Shown: piece by piece, positions 26,267 through 35,423 of the stretch
Layout: the number at the start of each line of letters is the position of its first letter
Position numbering within the stretch: position 1 is the first letter of the stretch
NCBI RefSeq assembly: GCF_002743055.1
Contig: NZ_PDYM01000015.1
Coordinates: forward strand, 1-64,000
Length of the DNA: 64,000 nucleotides
Source of the DNA: Sporosarcina sp. P13
GTDB lineage: Bacteria; Bacillota; Bacilli; Bacillales_A; Planococcaceae
Direction of reading: 5' to 3'
Translations under genes and position numbers: made by a program
Notes under the pieces: generated by a model
What the model was told of the DNA's origin: nothing
The model's input: the letters and a program-made list of their open reading frames with translations, nothing else
The model's database searches: none

Positions 26267-28786
26267 TTAGTTTTGTTGAGGAGTAACTGTTGCTTTCAGT
26301 TCTTTCGTTGCGTTTCCTACTTTTACTTTAATAGTAACTTTTGCTTCCTTAGTAGGATCTACTAATGTAGCTTTTGCATTCAAAGTACCGTTACCTTCAA
26401 TTTTCACTTCTCCAACCTTTTCAGGTACGATTGTGAATGTTGCAGTTGTTGTTTCTTTTGCAACTACAGCTTTATTACCGTATTGATCTGTTGTAGCAAA
26501 ATTAACTACTGCAGCCGGTGTACCTGCTGTTAAGCTATTTGAAGCTACTGTTGCACCTGATTGTAGTGTAGCTTCAGTAATTCCTTTCACTCCATCATGG
26601 TTTGCTTTTACTGCAGATGTTGTGAAGAAGAAGTCTTGAACAACTTTAGCTTCTGGAGAAACAATGAACTTTTGCTCAAGAACTTCACCAGTCGCGTTAA
26701 TCGTTACTTTTAATGTGAATTCTGTGTCGATTGCTGCATTGTTTGCAGTGTTTAGACTTGCTGCCGCAATTGTCACTGGTGACGTTGCTGCAACTGGAGT
26801 AGTAAGTTTACCACCAGAAATAGTAGCTGTATATTCACTTGCTTCAAGTGCTACTTTACCATTGTTTAGTAAACCGTTAACTGTAAAGTTTTTCGCTTGA
26901 CCTGCTTCAACTTTACCGATAGTAGCTACTTCATAGCCAGTATACTCAGTACCATCAGTTACTCTTACTGGAACTTCAACTGCAGAATCAATCGTACCGT
27001 TTTCAGTAGCAAGCTTGATTTTCAAAGTTGCTGTACCTTTTTTACTAGCAGTTACGACATTACCAGCAACAGTTAGTACATTAGTTGTTCCTTCTAGAGT
27101 AACCAATACTGGTGCAGTAGAATTTTCAATTACGCGACCATATTGATCTTCAATTACTAAGTGATCTTTAGCAGTAATTGTCACAACTGGTTTTTGAGTT
27201 GAGATAACCAATGGGTTTTTCAATCCACGAACGATTGTCGCTTTCGCTTCAGCTTTAACGTTTAAAGTTAAAGTAGCAACTTTAAAGTTAGAAGATTGGA
27301 ATACTAGTGCTTGATTACCAGCAGCAAGTTGTGTTTTGTAATATACTTGACCATTTTTCACTTCAAGTGCAGACTCAGCAACAGTAGTACCGCCTACTTT
27401 AATACCTTTAGAAGCGTCAGCCAACAACTTTTTATCAGTGATTACGTTACCTTGCTTATCAGTAACTGTAATTGGGATTAGAATGTCTTCATTAGCTACT
27501 GCAATTTCAGGTTGAGATACTGTAATTACATCTGTAGCTGCAGTTTCAGCAACTTTTACAGTGTACTTAACAGATTGACCGTTAGTAGTCGAAATTAATA
27601 GAATGTCAGTATCGCCAGCTTTTTTAATTGCTGTAATATCAATTACTAAGCGATCCTTGCCATCAATTTTCACGCTTGAAACGGCTTTCGCAACAGTTAA
27701 GTTAGTTTCATTTGTGTTAGTAACTACTAGTCCTGCCGCTTTAGTAGCGTCAGTGATTTCTTTTCCATACTGATCTTTCAAGTCTAAAACGATATATGCA
27801 TCCGCTGCTTTTGATTGATCATTTAACGTTAGTGCTTCACCTTTTGCGTTGTAAACACCAGCTACTTCGATTGAAGATACTGTTGAAGTTGCAGAAAGTT
27901 TAAGAGTTTTAGTCACTGAAATTCCAGTTTCTGTATCAATTAATACTACTGGTACTAGATCATTGATTTTTTTACCTTCTACAGCTGATCCTGAGATTTC
28001 AACAATACCTTTAGAATTGTTTGGAACGATCTTTGTATCATTAGTAGTTAATGTACGAGTTTTCGTAATATCTGTACCATACTGATCTTTTACAACATAA
28101 CCTACTGTTGCTTTTGTACCAGCTGGGAATACGCCATTCGCTACGTCCTTATCAACTACAGCTACTTCATCTAAGATTTCAATTGCTGAAACTTTTTGAG
28201 CTTCAACTTTCACTGTGTTAGATAGTGCTGCTTCAGTTAAGCCTGAAATGTTTACAGTGTAGTCAGCAGGTTGGAAGTTTGAAGCACCTACTAGTTGAAC
28301 TGATTTCTTATCAGCAGCCCATTTAACTGTAGCATTTTGCTTGAACGTACCACGTAGCAATTCAACTTTAGCTTTTGAAGTATCTTCAACCGCTTTGTTA
28401 AATGTTACTTCGATTGTTTTAGCATTGATTGCTTTTGCTGATGAAACAGATACTTCAATTGCATATCCGTCTTTGTTCAACTCGCCGTTTTCAGCTTCGA
28501 ACTTTTCTTGAGTTATTGCAATTTTTTCTAGGTCTGCAGATGTTTTACCTACTGAATCTTTAGCGTAGTAAACTAATCCAGCTTGTACAATCACTGTATC
28601 TTCATTCGTTAGAAGAGCTGTTTTGTCAGCTTGTGACAGTGCTGCATAGTCCGCAGGTGAGATGTAAGCGTCTTTCGTATAGAAACCGTCTTTTGCTGCG
28701 TTGTCTTCTGCCGCAAATGCCGCTACTGGTGCAAGAGCTGAAACCGCCATTGCTGAAGCGATTGATAATTTTAAACCTTTTTTCAT
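26267..28786 (-). CDS. Large S-layer-like protein, Ig-repeat type (first exon)
   Basis: 839 aa secreted protein with a signal peptide to about residue 26 (ALAPVAAFAA). An N-terminal domain of about 90 residues beginning DGFYTKDAYISPADYAAL is followed by SVSSAKAINAKTIEVTFNKA, a standard S-layer Ig-like start. Repeated domains carry the DQYG signature (VKDQYGTDITK, LKDQYGKEIT, IEDQYGRVIEN, TTDQYGNKA). No SLH repeat is present, so wall binding may use the separate SLH protein encoded just upstream. ATG 28786 has TGGAGGG upstream. The ORF ends VTPQQN and TAA, about 40 nt before the intron boundary motif. It may be fused to the 3' exon after splicing. Confidence 0.85.
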   Translation of the reverse strand: MKKGLKLSIASAMAVSALAPVAAFAAEDNAAKDGFYTKDAYISPADYAALSQADKTALLTNEDTVIVQAGLVYYAKDSVGKTSADLEKIAITQEKFEAENGELNKDGYAIEVSVSSAKAINAKTIEVTFNKAVEDTSKAKVELLRGTFKQNATVKWAADKKSVQLVGASNFQPADYTVNISGLTEAALSNTVKVEAQKVSAIEILDEVAVVDKDVANGVFPAGTKATVGYVVKDQYGTDITKTRTLTTNDTKIVPNNSKGIVEISGSAVEGKKINDLVPVVLIDTETGISVTKTLKLSATSTVSSIEVAGVYNAKGEALTLNDQSKAADAYIVLDLKDQYGKEITDATKAAGLVVTNTNETNLTVAKAVSSVKIDGKDRLVIDITAIKKAGDTDILLISTTNGQSVKYTVKVAETAATDVITVSQPEIAVANEDILIPITVTDKQGNVITDKKLLADASKGIKVGGTTVAESALEVKNGQVYYKTQLAAGNQALVFQSSNFKVATLTLNVKAEAKATIVRGLKNPLVISTQKPVVTITAKDHLVIEDQYGRVIENSTAPVLVTLEGTTNVLTVAGNVVTASKKGTATLKIKLATENGTIDSAVEVPVRVTDGTEYTGYEVATIGKVEAGQAKNFTVNGLLNNGKVALEASEYTATISGGKLTTPVAATSPVTIAAASLNTANNAAIDTEFTLKVTINATGEVLEQKFIVSPEAKVVQDFFFTTSAVKANHDGVKGITEATLQSGATVASNSLTAGTPAAVVNFATTDQYGNKAVVAKETTTATFTIVPEKVGEVKIEGNGTLNAKATLVDPTKEAKVTIKVKVGNATKELKATVTPQQN

Positions 28787-28836
28787 TAAGTTTCCCTCCA
28801 AATTTTACTGTAGTTTATTGCCTCTGTTTTAGGAAT

Positions 28837-29202
28837 TTACTCAATTCCTACAACGCCGAATTCCTCATCGTCGGATCCATAACCTTTTTCCGTTAATTGA
28901 CCATGTTCTTTCTCAAAAACATCTAACGATTTTGCAAGCGTTGCTAGTTGTTTGTTGGATTTTCCAAACGCCTCTTTGGCAAAATAGACTTTGTTATCCG
29001 CATGATAGACAACGTCTGGTGCTGCTAGAAGTGCGCGTTTCTTATCCAATGAAAGAGCATCGTATTGAACAGTTGAAGTAAATGAATCTTTCGTATAAAA
29101 ACCATTCGGAGCCGCTTTCGTTTCATTAGCCTTTGCCATCGCTGGTGTCAGCGCTATTACAGCAAGAGCTGAGGCAACAGTGAGTTTTACAAACTTATTC
29201 AC
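28837..29202 (-). CDS. Small secreted protein homologous to the N-terminal domain of the S-layer-like protein
   Basis: 121 aa with a signal peptide (to about residue 25, MAKANE). The mature part NGFYTKDSFTSTVQYDALSL runs on to YFAKEAFGKSNKQLATLAKS and HGQLTEKGY. It aligns over about 80 residues with the start of the downstream 839-aa protein (DGFYTKDAYISPADYAALSQ and GELNKDGY). The GTG at 29202 has GAGGGGG eight bases upstream. It could be a decayed S-layer duplicate, or a free copy of an assembly domain. The three genes 29279-30250, this one and the large one are close and probably co-transcribed. Confidence 0.8.
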   Translation of the reverse strand: MNKFVKLTVASALAVIALTPAMAKANETKAAPNGFYTKDSFTSTVQYDALSLDKKRALLAAPDVVYHADNKVYFAKEAFGKSNKQLATLAKSLDVFEKEHGQLTEKGYGSDDEEFGVVGIE

Positions 29203-29278
29203 TATTGTAACCCCCTCACATTACTGGATTGATGATCCATTATATATTTCACATCATTCATTTACACCATACAGTTGC

Positions 29279-30250
29279 TTATCGTTCAGATCTTTTGATT
29301 TCTTTAGTTACTGTTTTAGCGTCTTCGCCAGTACCATATGAAGCTTCAACTTTGTCGAAATCTCCGAATTGTACTTTTGCGCCGTCGTTAGCGAATTTGA
29401 ACTCGCCATCAGCTACAGTTAACGTTTCTTTTGCAGTACCTGAGTTACCAGTGAAAGTTAATACTACTTCTTTAACTTCAGCGTCAGCTACTGTTCCAGC
29501 TACGTTGTAGTCAAAGTCTAATAGCATTGGAGACAATGCGCTGCCTGCTGATGTAGCTGTAGTAATTACGATATCGATATTATAGTTTACTCCCATTGCT
29601 TTGTGGAGCAATGATGCGAACTGTCCACGAGTAGTCGTGTTTTTCGGGTTGAAGTTTGGTGCAGCTGGGTTTGTGATGTCGAAGTAGTCTAATACGTCGA
29701 TTGCTGGACGCGCTTCAGCTTTCGCTTTTTCTAAGTCCGTTACATCTTTGTCGAATTCTTGTGCAGCTACATAGCTTACTAGATCAATGCCTTTAACTGT
29801 GTCGAAAGCACGAACGAGTACAACAGCCATGTTTTCACGAGTGATGTTGCTAGTAGGATCAAGTTTACCAGCGTTACCGTTGAATACGCCGTTGTCTTTT
29901 ACTACTGCAGCCATTTGTAGAAGCTCGTCGTTAGACTTAGAAGTTAAGTCTGTGAAACGTGGATTTGTTTTATAATCAGTTGGTACTGTACGTCCTTCTT
30001 TGATCAACCATTTACCCATCAACTTTACTACGTCAGAACGTGTAAGCGTGTTGTTTGGTTTGAATGATCCGTCTGGATACCCACTGATAACTCCTGCGTC
30101 AGAAAGTGCGTCGATTGCAGGTTCGTGTGTGTTACCTTTTGTGTCTGAGAAATCAGCAGCGCTTGCTACTGGTGCTACTGCTGAAGCTACTAGTGCAGCT
30201 GATGCAGCACCTACTAAAAACTTGCGGTATTTTGTTGGTTGGTTAGCCAT
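29279..30250 (-). CDS. SLH-domain S-layer protein, short form
   Basis: Signal peptide (about residues 1-32, LVASAVAPVASAA), then three SLH repeats: FSDTKGNTHEPAIDALSDAG with GYPDGSFKPNN, RFTDLTSKSNDELLQMAAVV with ITRENM, and FDKDVTDLEKAKAEARPAID with TTRGQF. The leader and first repeat resemble Sporosarcina/Lysinibacillus S-layer proteins, which are usually over 1000 aa. This one stops about 115 residues after the last SLH, so it may be a truncated S-layer gene or a dedicated wall anchor for the SLH-less protein encoded downstream. It has a strong AGAGGAGG site and a 17-bp-spaced promoter. Confidence 0.9.
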   Translation of the reverse strand: MANQPTKYRKFLVGAASAALVASAVAPVASAADFSDTKGNTHEPAIDALSDAGVISGYPDGSFKPNNTLTRSDVVKLMGKWLIKEGRTVPTDYKTNPRFTDLTSKSNDELLQMAAVVKDNGVFNGNAGKLDPTSNITRENMAVVLVRAFDTVKGIDLVSYVAAQEFDKDVTDLEKAKAEARPAIDVLDYFDITNPAAPNFNPKNTTTRGQFASLLHKAMGVNYNIDIVITTATSAGSALSPMLLDFDYNVAGTVADAEVKEVVLTFTGNSGTAKETLTVADGEFKFANDGAKVQFGDFDKVEASYGTGEDAKTVTKEIKRSER

Positions 30251-30330
30251 TGAATAATTTCCTCCTCTGATATATCTGTTATTTTGCCAGTAACTACCTA
30301 TGTATGAAAGTAGTAGGCATTACACATTAA

Positions 30331-30359
30331 AGTATAGATAAGAAGATGCTGAAAGTCAA
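30331..30359 (-). promoter_or_regulatory. S-layer promoter (TTGACT-17-TATACT)
   Basis: The minus strand has TTGACT, exactly 17 bp, then TATACT, with an AT-rich upstream region. It gives a leader of about 75 nt ending in an AGAGGAGG ribosome site. This is the strongest promoter seen in the window, as expected for an S-layer gene. Confidence 0.8.
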
Positions 30360-30502
30360 TTAAATATCGGCATTCTTACTAGTGTTATAGAGTAGTTTTC
30401 CTATTAGTTGGATGATATTCTATAGTATAGATAGATTACAGCAAAACAAATTTTTTCCACATGAATACCCCATACCGTTATTTAGTCATATTCTGTCGAC
30501 AA

Positions 30503-30545
30503 ACAAAAAGGCTTGAACAGATGGGAACTGTTCAAGCCTTTTTGT
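30503..30545. terminator. Terminator downstream of tagA
   Basis: AAAAAGGCTTGAACAG and CTGTTCAAGCCTTTTT with a 7-nt loop: 16-bp arms, bidirectional. It separates the tagA/wecC transcript from the S-layer promoter. Confidence 0.92.
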
Positions 30546-30743
30546 TAGCGGTCAACCAACCGTAACGCTTTGCACATGTGTGCTATATTTTAAGAGGAAA
30601 TCATCCTTACACTTCCGTATTCTATCACCTATTCTAGTAGATTACAAGACTAGGGAACTAGATTTTTGTAGTCTCCAATTAAACCATATGACTTATCCGG
30701 GACAACTTTCTATTATAGGATAGAAACTTCAGCGATTAGACTT

Positions 30744-31454
30744 CTACTTCTTTTTATACACTTCTATTAGAAACTTTGGTAGATTCATTTGTCTCTTAAT
30801 TCTACTAGGTTCTAGTAAGAGTCTATAAAGCCATTCAGCACCCATCTTTTGGAAAGCAACTGGCGCTCTTTTGATGTTGCCGGCTAATACATCGAATGAG
30901 CCACCTACCCCTTGGAATAACATGGGGTGGAGATGCTCACGATGTTGTTCGATCCATTGCTCTTGTTTAGGTGAACCCATGGCAACGAATAGAATGTCCG
31001 GTTGTGCTTCGTTGATCGTATCGAGTACCACTTGGACGTCTTTTTCGTAGCCATGCTGAACACCTGCAATTTGGATGTCCGGATGCAATGTTTGTAATTT
31101 AGCAGCCGCTGCTTCGGCTACGCCTGGTTTTGCACCGTAGAGGAAAATACGTTTACCTCTTACAGCCGCTTCTTGAACGATGCGATCCATCATGTCGATA
31201 CCTGTCACTCGAGAGCGGATTTGTCCTTTTTTCAGCTTAGAAGCGAGAATTACGCCGATGCCATCCGGGATTTGGAATTCCGCCCGGTTGAGCAATGCTT
31301 TAAGTTCAGCGTCTTCTTTCGCTTTCATCAGCTTTTCAGGATTGATCGCGACAACGAGTGATTTTTTTCCTTCATCTATACGGGCAAATACTTTTGGAAT
31401 GAGTTCGTCGTAGTTTTCCGTGTTAACGGAAACGCCTAGTATTTCTTCTTTCAT
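30744..31454 (-). CDS. tagA: WecG/TagA/CpsF-family N-acetylmannosaminyl(uronic) transferase
   Basis: A peripheral membrane glycosyltransferase that adds ManNAc (TagA) or ManNAcA (WecG) to GlcNAc-PP-undecaprenol. The family core is clear: VAINPEKLMKAKED, IPDGIGVILASK, RVTGIDMMDRI, FLYGAKPGVAEAAAAKL and FVAMGSPKQEQWI. GVGGSFDVLAGNIKRAP holds the catalytic region. The ATG at 31454 overlaps the wecC-like stop as ATGA and has AAGGA upstream. The tight pairing with a UDP-ManNAc dehydrogenase suggests ManNAcA as donor. The product is probably the secondary wall polymer that anchors SLH proteins (inference). Confidence 0.9.
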   Translation of the reverse strand: MKEEILGVSVNTENYDELIPKVFARIDEGKKSLVVAINPEKLMKAKEDAELKALLNRAEFQIPDGIGVILASKLKKGQIRSRVTGIDMMDRIVQEAAVRGKRIFLYGAKPGVAEAAAAKLQTLHPDIQIAGVQHGYEKDVQVVLDTINEAQPDILFVAMGSPKQEQWIEQHREHLHPMLFQGVGGSFDVLAGNIKRAPVAFQKMGAEWLYRLLLEPSRIKRQMNLPKFLIEVYKKK

Positions 31455-32743
31455 GTCAGTAACTGTCCTTCTTTTTTGCCATCGCCTAGTTTGAAGAAGC
31501 GATATTCCGTTTGCTCCCATCTATCTGCATTGAGGGCATTTTTCGTATCGAGCATTATCGGTCTTGGCTGTTTCGTTTGTAAGCTCGCTGGATCGATTTG
31601 CTTGAATTCATCATGGTCGGTAGTTAATAGAAGGAGATCGGCATTTCCAATTGCTTCTTCAAGTGTCGCAGTTTGTGTCGGATGCTGTAGTTCTTTAATA
31701 TGCGGATCGAATGATGTCACTTCTAATCCTAGCTCTTGCAACGACTCGATGACTTTTGTCGCTGGGCTTTCGCGCATATCATCAACGTTACCTTTAAATG
31801 CTAATCCAAGAACCGCCACTTTACCGTTTTCAACACCGTATTGTTGTAGTAACTTTTGCGCTCGCTTAGCTGTGTACATCGGCATGCCATCGTTTGTTAG
31901 GCGTGCTTTTTTGATGATTTCGGATTTATCTGGCGCTAATTCGACTAGGAACCAAGGATCGACTGCGATACAGTGACCGCCTACGCCTGGACCTGGTGTA
32001 TGAATATTAACGCGTGGGTGGAAGTTCGCAAATTTGATAGCTTCCCAAATGTCCACGTCGATTGTTTCTGCAATTTTCGCTAGTTCATTGGCAAATGCGA
32101 TGTTGACATCACGGTAGGTGTTTTCCATTACTTTAACGAGTTCTGCTGTTGTCGCGTCTGTTAAATGGATAGTTCCTTGAACGAATGCTTGGTATAGCTC
32201 TTTCGTCATTTCCGCTGATTTCGCGTTGATGCCACCTACGATCCGGTCGTTGTTGACGAGTTCTTCAAAGATTTTACCTGGAATAACTCGTTCCGGTGAG
32301 TGTGAGACGAAAAGTTCTTCACCGATGATCAGACCAGTTTTACGCAATTCTGGCAACATGATGTTTTCCACTGTCTTCGGTGGCACAGTAGATTCAAGAA
32401 TAACGAGTGCACCTTTTTTAACGAACGGTACAATCGACGCTGTAGCTTGTCGGATGAATTCCAAGTTCGCTGTGTTGTCTGGATTGATCGGTGACGGTAC
32501 GGCGATGATGTACGTGTCCGCTTCTATTGGTGTAGTCGATGCAGTGAAATGCCCTTCGTCTACAGCTTGCTCTAGACGTTGCTGGAGACCGTTTTCTTCT
32601 ATATGTAATTGCTTGTTGTTGATGAGTTGTACAGCACGTTCGTTTTTATCGACACCGTGGACTTGTAAACCACTGTTCGCGAACATGACGGCTGTTGGGA
32701 GACCAATGTAACCTAGGCCTACTACGCATAATTTCTTTTCCAT
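31451..32743 (-). CDS. wecC: UDP-N-acetyl-D-mannosamine dehydrogenase-like (WecC family)
   Basis: It oxidises UDP-ManNAc to UDP-ManNAcA. The Rossmann start VVGLGYIGLPTAVMFANSG, VILESTVPPKTVENI and the catalytic Cys in GVGGHCIAVDPWFLVE are visible, with GLAFKGNVDDMRESPA beginning the C-terminal domain. It is 430 aa, typical. No UDP-GlcNAc 2-epimerase (wecB) is in the window, so UDP-ManNAc must come from elsewhere in the genome. It is coupled to tagA by a four-base overlap. Confidence 0.9.
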   Translation of the reverse strand: MEKKLCVVGLGYIGLPTAVMFANSGLQVHGVDKNERAVQLINNKQLHIEENGLQQRLEQAVDEGHFTASTTPIEADTYIIAVPSPINPDNTANLEFIRQATASIVPFVKKGALVILESTVPPKTVENIMLPELRKTGLIIGEELFVSHSPERVIPGKIFEELVNNDRIVGGINAKSAEMTKELYQAFVQGTIHLTDATTAELVKVMENTYRDVNIAFANELAKIAETIDVDIWEAIKFANFHPRVNIHTPGPGVGGHCIAVDPWFLVELAPDKSEIIKKARLTNDGMPMYTAKRAQKLLQQYGVENGKVAVLGLAFKGNVDDMRESPATKVIESLQELGLEVTSFDPHIKELQHPTQTATLEEAIGNADLLLLTTDHDEFKQIDPASLQTKQPRPIMLDTKNALNADRWEQTEYRFFKLGDGKKEGQLLT

Positions 32744-32824
32744 GGGTGTATTACCTTCGCTTTCTCATTTCGTCTTGTTGTTGACATTTATATAGTATAG
32801 CAAGTTATTGAACGGGCTTCCAAT

Positions 32825-34000
32825 TTAATTGGCTGTCTTTTGAACAGTGTACGGTGTGTACGTCCCTTGAATAACGTTACGGCCGTTCGCACCTTGAATT
32901 CCCGGATGGACAATTAGCATATATTCCCCGCCTAGTTGCATCGGGCTCGCAGGTTGGATCGTCATCGTTTTATCGTTCCCTTGTTTTTTGTTCGTACGTA
33001 TAGAGACGCTACCGAACTTGATAAGTTCCATTTTATTGAACTTATCGATTGGACCGAAGTTCATTGCTTGGGTAAATTCAATGCTGAATGTTTTGTGCCG
33101 CGGTACGTCAGTCGGTCCTTTGATGAATTTATAGTTTTTCGCTACTAAATCTGCCATGACGAGGCGTTTGTGCATAGCTATCTGTTCAGTACCCGGCTTC
33201 ATATAGATTGTCGGTTGGACACCTTTATGCTGGACAGGTGTTCCTTTAGGTCCGGTGTAGTGACCGGTTGTCAGTTTAAGCGCACCACCATTCGCTAGTT
33301 CAAATAGTGACTGAACGCTACCTTTCCCTTTCGTAGTCTCCCCTACTACAATTGCCGCGTTCTGATCTTTCAGGCTAACAGCAACAATTTCAGAAGCAGA
33401 TGCCGAGTAACGATTGACGAGTACGTATGTAGCAGCTGGGAATGTATTTTTTGCCGGGATTGCTTTAGCGGATTCAGTTCCCATGCGCGTTTGTAAGTTA
33501 TAAGCAACTTTTGCTTTCGGGAAAAAGCCAAGTAGTTGTTCAGCACTTTCAACGTAGCCGCCACCATTAAAACGTAAGTCTATCATGAGCTTCTCAGCAC
33601 CTCGTCTTTTTAAGCTTGCCCAGTGCGTGTTGACGTCATCTAGCAGGTGTGCTGAAAAGGTTTTGATTTTCATATAGCCTATGTTTCCATACAACATATG
33701 TGATTGAACATTGTTTATATTGTTAGGCGTAGCTAGTGTCGCAACTTGTGTTGTGGATCCAGCGCTTGCGTATTGGTTTAAGTAATCATTATATTCCGTC
33801 GGTGTTAAGTAGACGGAGTATTCATCGAGTTGATTAATAATTTCATTAAGCGTTTTGGCTTGTCGAATATTGGACGGCTGATTCCCGTAGTAATAGTTTT
33901 CAACAATCTCTTTTACTTCGTCCAATGTAGCGGCTAGAGATGTAGGTGCTAGGCAGAGCCACACGATAACGGTCGTTGCGGCAATTAGAGTTTGTTTCAT
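32825..34000 (-). CDS. S41-family (CtpA-like) peptidase with C-terminal Ig-like domain
   Basis: A secreted serine peptidase of the C-terminal-processing family. A signal peptide (about residues 1-23) precedes a helical part. The S41 core follows, with YGNIGYMKIKTFSAHLLDD, MIDLRFNGGGYVESAEQL and NRYSASASEIVAVSLKDQ (nucleophile Ser region). The lysine base lies in VGETTKGKGSVQSLFEL. The usual PDZ domain between the helical part and the core is not recognisable. The last 100 residues look like an SbsA-type Ig domain (FSIEFTQAMNFGPIDKFNKM, GGEYMLIVHPG). It has the ribosome site AAAGGAGG. A role in maturing or trimming nearby surface proteins is an inference. Confidence 0.85.
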   Translation of the reverse strand: MKQTLIAATTVIVWLCLAPTSLAATLDEVKEIVENYYYGNQPSNIRQAKTLNEIINQLDEYSVYLTPTEYNDYLNQYASAGSTTQVATLATPNNINNVQSHMLYGNIGYMKIKTFSAHLLDDVNTHWASLKRRGAEKLMIDLRFNGGGYVESAEQLLGFFPKAKVAYNLQTRMGTESAKAIPAKNTFPAATYVLVNRYSASASEIVAVSLKDQNAAIVVGETTKGKGSVQSLFELANGGALKLTTGHYTGPKGTPVQHKGVQPTIYMKPGTEQIAMHKRLVMADLVAKNYKFIKGPTDVPRHKTFSIEFTQAMNFGPIDKFNKMELIKFGSVSIRTNKKQGNDKTMTIQPASPMQLGGEYMLIVHPGIQGANGRNVIQGTYTPYTVQKTAN

Positions 34001-34164
34001 AGCGCTTCCTCCTTTAGCAATTGGTGACGTCTTTCAACGATTTATGTTCCAACGTCTTCGTTTACGTTCAGTGTCGGCTAATAACAACTATTGTATACCA
34101 CCTTGGATGATTCGCTTTCCGATTACCATTGCTAATTTTTGTATGTAGTATTTTACTATACCCT

Positions 34165-34187
34165 AAACCGCTATGATTAAGCGGTTT
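34165..34187 (-). terminator. Small hairpin after the SLH-CAP gene
   Basis: AAACCGCT/AGCGGTTT arms with a 7-nt loop, just past the stop codon on the minus strand. It lacks a clear T-run, so it is a weak candidate. Confidence 0.4.
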
Positions 34188-34195
34188 GATACCCT

Positions 34196-35287
34196 TTATT
34201 TTTGTGAATACAGGCCGACCCAGTAGATGACGCCGTTTTTATCGGTGGCAGTCCCAGCTCCCATATGTGTGAAAACAGGATTTAGAATATTTTTATACTC
34301 TCCAGACTGCGCCAACCAAGCATTTACAATTTCTTGCGCATCGTCAAATCCCGCTCCGATGTTCTCGCCATATTCTTTGTATTTATAGTCGAACGTTTTC
34401 AGCAAGCCTTCAGTAGTACCGTACGTTGGAGAGGTATGTGATATTTTTCCGTTCTTTGCCATGTCTTCCGCTTTGGCACGGGCGATTCTGTTAAGCGCAG
34501 GATCTGCTTTTAGTAGGCTTATATTAGCGGCTTTGCGTTTCACATTGGTAGTGATGAGCGTTTGCGCTGCTAGTGATGGCTCGGGTGTTGGCGGATTTAC
34601 TGGTTTTTGATCTACATAGGCTTTTTTATTTTTATCGTAGACGATCCGACCCTCTTTGCGTTTGTTGTCGAATTCAATGGCACGATATAAAAATGCGGCC
34701 ATTTGCGCGCGGGTGACTGGACTATTCGGATTAAAGTTTGAATCTGGACGAGTAGTTGTGATGTTAAGTTCTGCAATAGTGATTATGTATGCGTACGAGC
34801 CATTTGATTTTGCAACGTCTGCAAAACGGATCGTGTCATTGTTGTCTGTGATGATGTTGTAACCAAGGACTAAGAGCTTAGCCATTTGACCGCGGGTGAG
34901 CGGCTCATTCGGATTAAACTTTGATTGATTGATAAATAGACCTTTTTCAGTTAGTGCACGAATGTATTCATAGGCTCCGTTTTCTTTCGTGACGTCGGTG
35001 AAGTTCATCCGATAGGCGTTGCTTGACTTGGCGCCAATAGCAAGCGCTATCATTTTAGCGGCTTGTGCACGCGTGACCGGTTGATTGAGACCGTATGTAT
35101 TGTCGCTATAGCCGTTAATGATTTTATTTGCAGCCATGTATGTGATCGCTTCGTGGGCGTAGTGATTGGCTGGGACGTCTTTGAATGTTTTTGCTTGTAC
35201 CGCTTGAGCTGGTGCAAAGGTTGTCGTTGCTGCAATCGCGATTGCTGTGGTGCTGATGAATAGTTTTTTTGCATGTGTTAGTTTCAT
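34196..35287 (-). CDS. SLH-anchored CAP-domain protein
   Basis: A surface protein with a signal peptide (about residues 1-31) and three SLH repeats: FKDVPANHYAHEAITYMAAN, FTDVTKENGAYEYIRALTEK and FADVAKSNGSYAYIITIAEL, with TRAQAAKM, TRGQMAKL and TRAQMAAF ends. A Pro-rich linker (NPPTPEPS, near 240) leads to a C-terminal CAP/SCP domain. That domain has LKADPALNRIARAKAEDMAK, GKISHTSPTYG, YGENIGAGF and HMGAGTATDKNGVIYW. YkwD-type CAP domains are common on Bacillus cells and spores, with unclear activity. The ribosome site is AAAGGAGG. Confidence 0.92.
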   Translation of the reverse strand: MKLTHAKKLFISTTAIAIAATTTFAPAQAVQAKTFKDVPANHYAHEAITYMAANKIINGYSDNTYGLNQPVTRAQAAKMIALAIGAKSSNAYRMNFTDVTKENGAYEYIRALTEKGLFINQSKFNPNEPLTRGQMAKLLVLGYNIITDNNDTIRFADVAKSNGSYAYIITIAELNITTTRPDSNFNPNSPVTRAQMAAFLYRAIEFDNKRKEGRIVYDKNKKAYVDQKPVNPPTPEPSLAAQTLITTNVKRKAANISLLKADPALNRIARAKAEDMAKNGKISHTSPTYGTTEGLLKTFDYKYKEYGENIGAGFDDAQEIVNAWLAQSGEYKNILNPVFTHMGAGTATDKNGVIYWVGLYSQK

Positions 35288-35423
35288 AGGTTCAGCCTCC
35301 TTTTGTTATGAGTATACTGGATTGTCGATTGACTTTGTTGGGTTTTTGGGGATTTATTTGATTTTTTGGGTTTTTGGGGTGTTTTTTGATGGTTTTTTGT
35401 GGGGGGTGGTGGGTTGGTTGGGG

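Larger units (their letters stand above)
30251..30743. other. Long leader region between tagA and the S-layer genes
   Basis: It holds the S-layer promoter (30331-30359), an AT-rich upstream stretch (30360-30470) that could carry further promoters, and the terminator 30503-30545. No ORF is supported in the 200 bases next to tagA. Confidence 0.6.
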
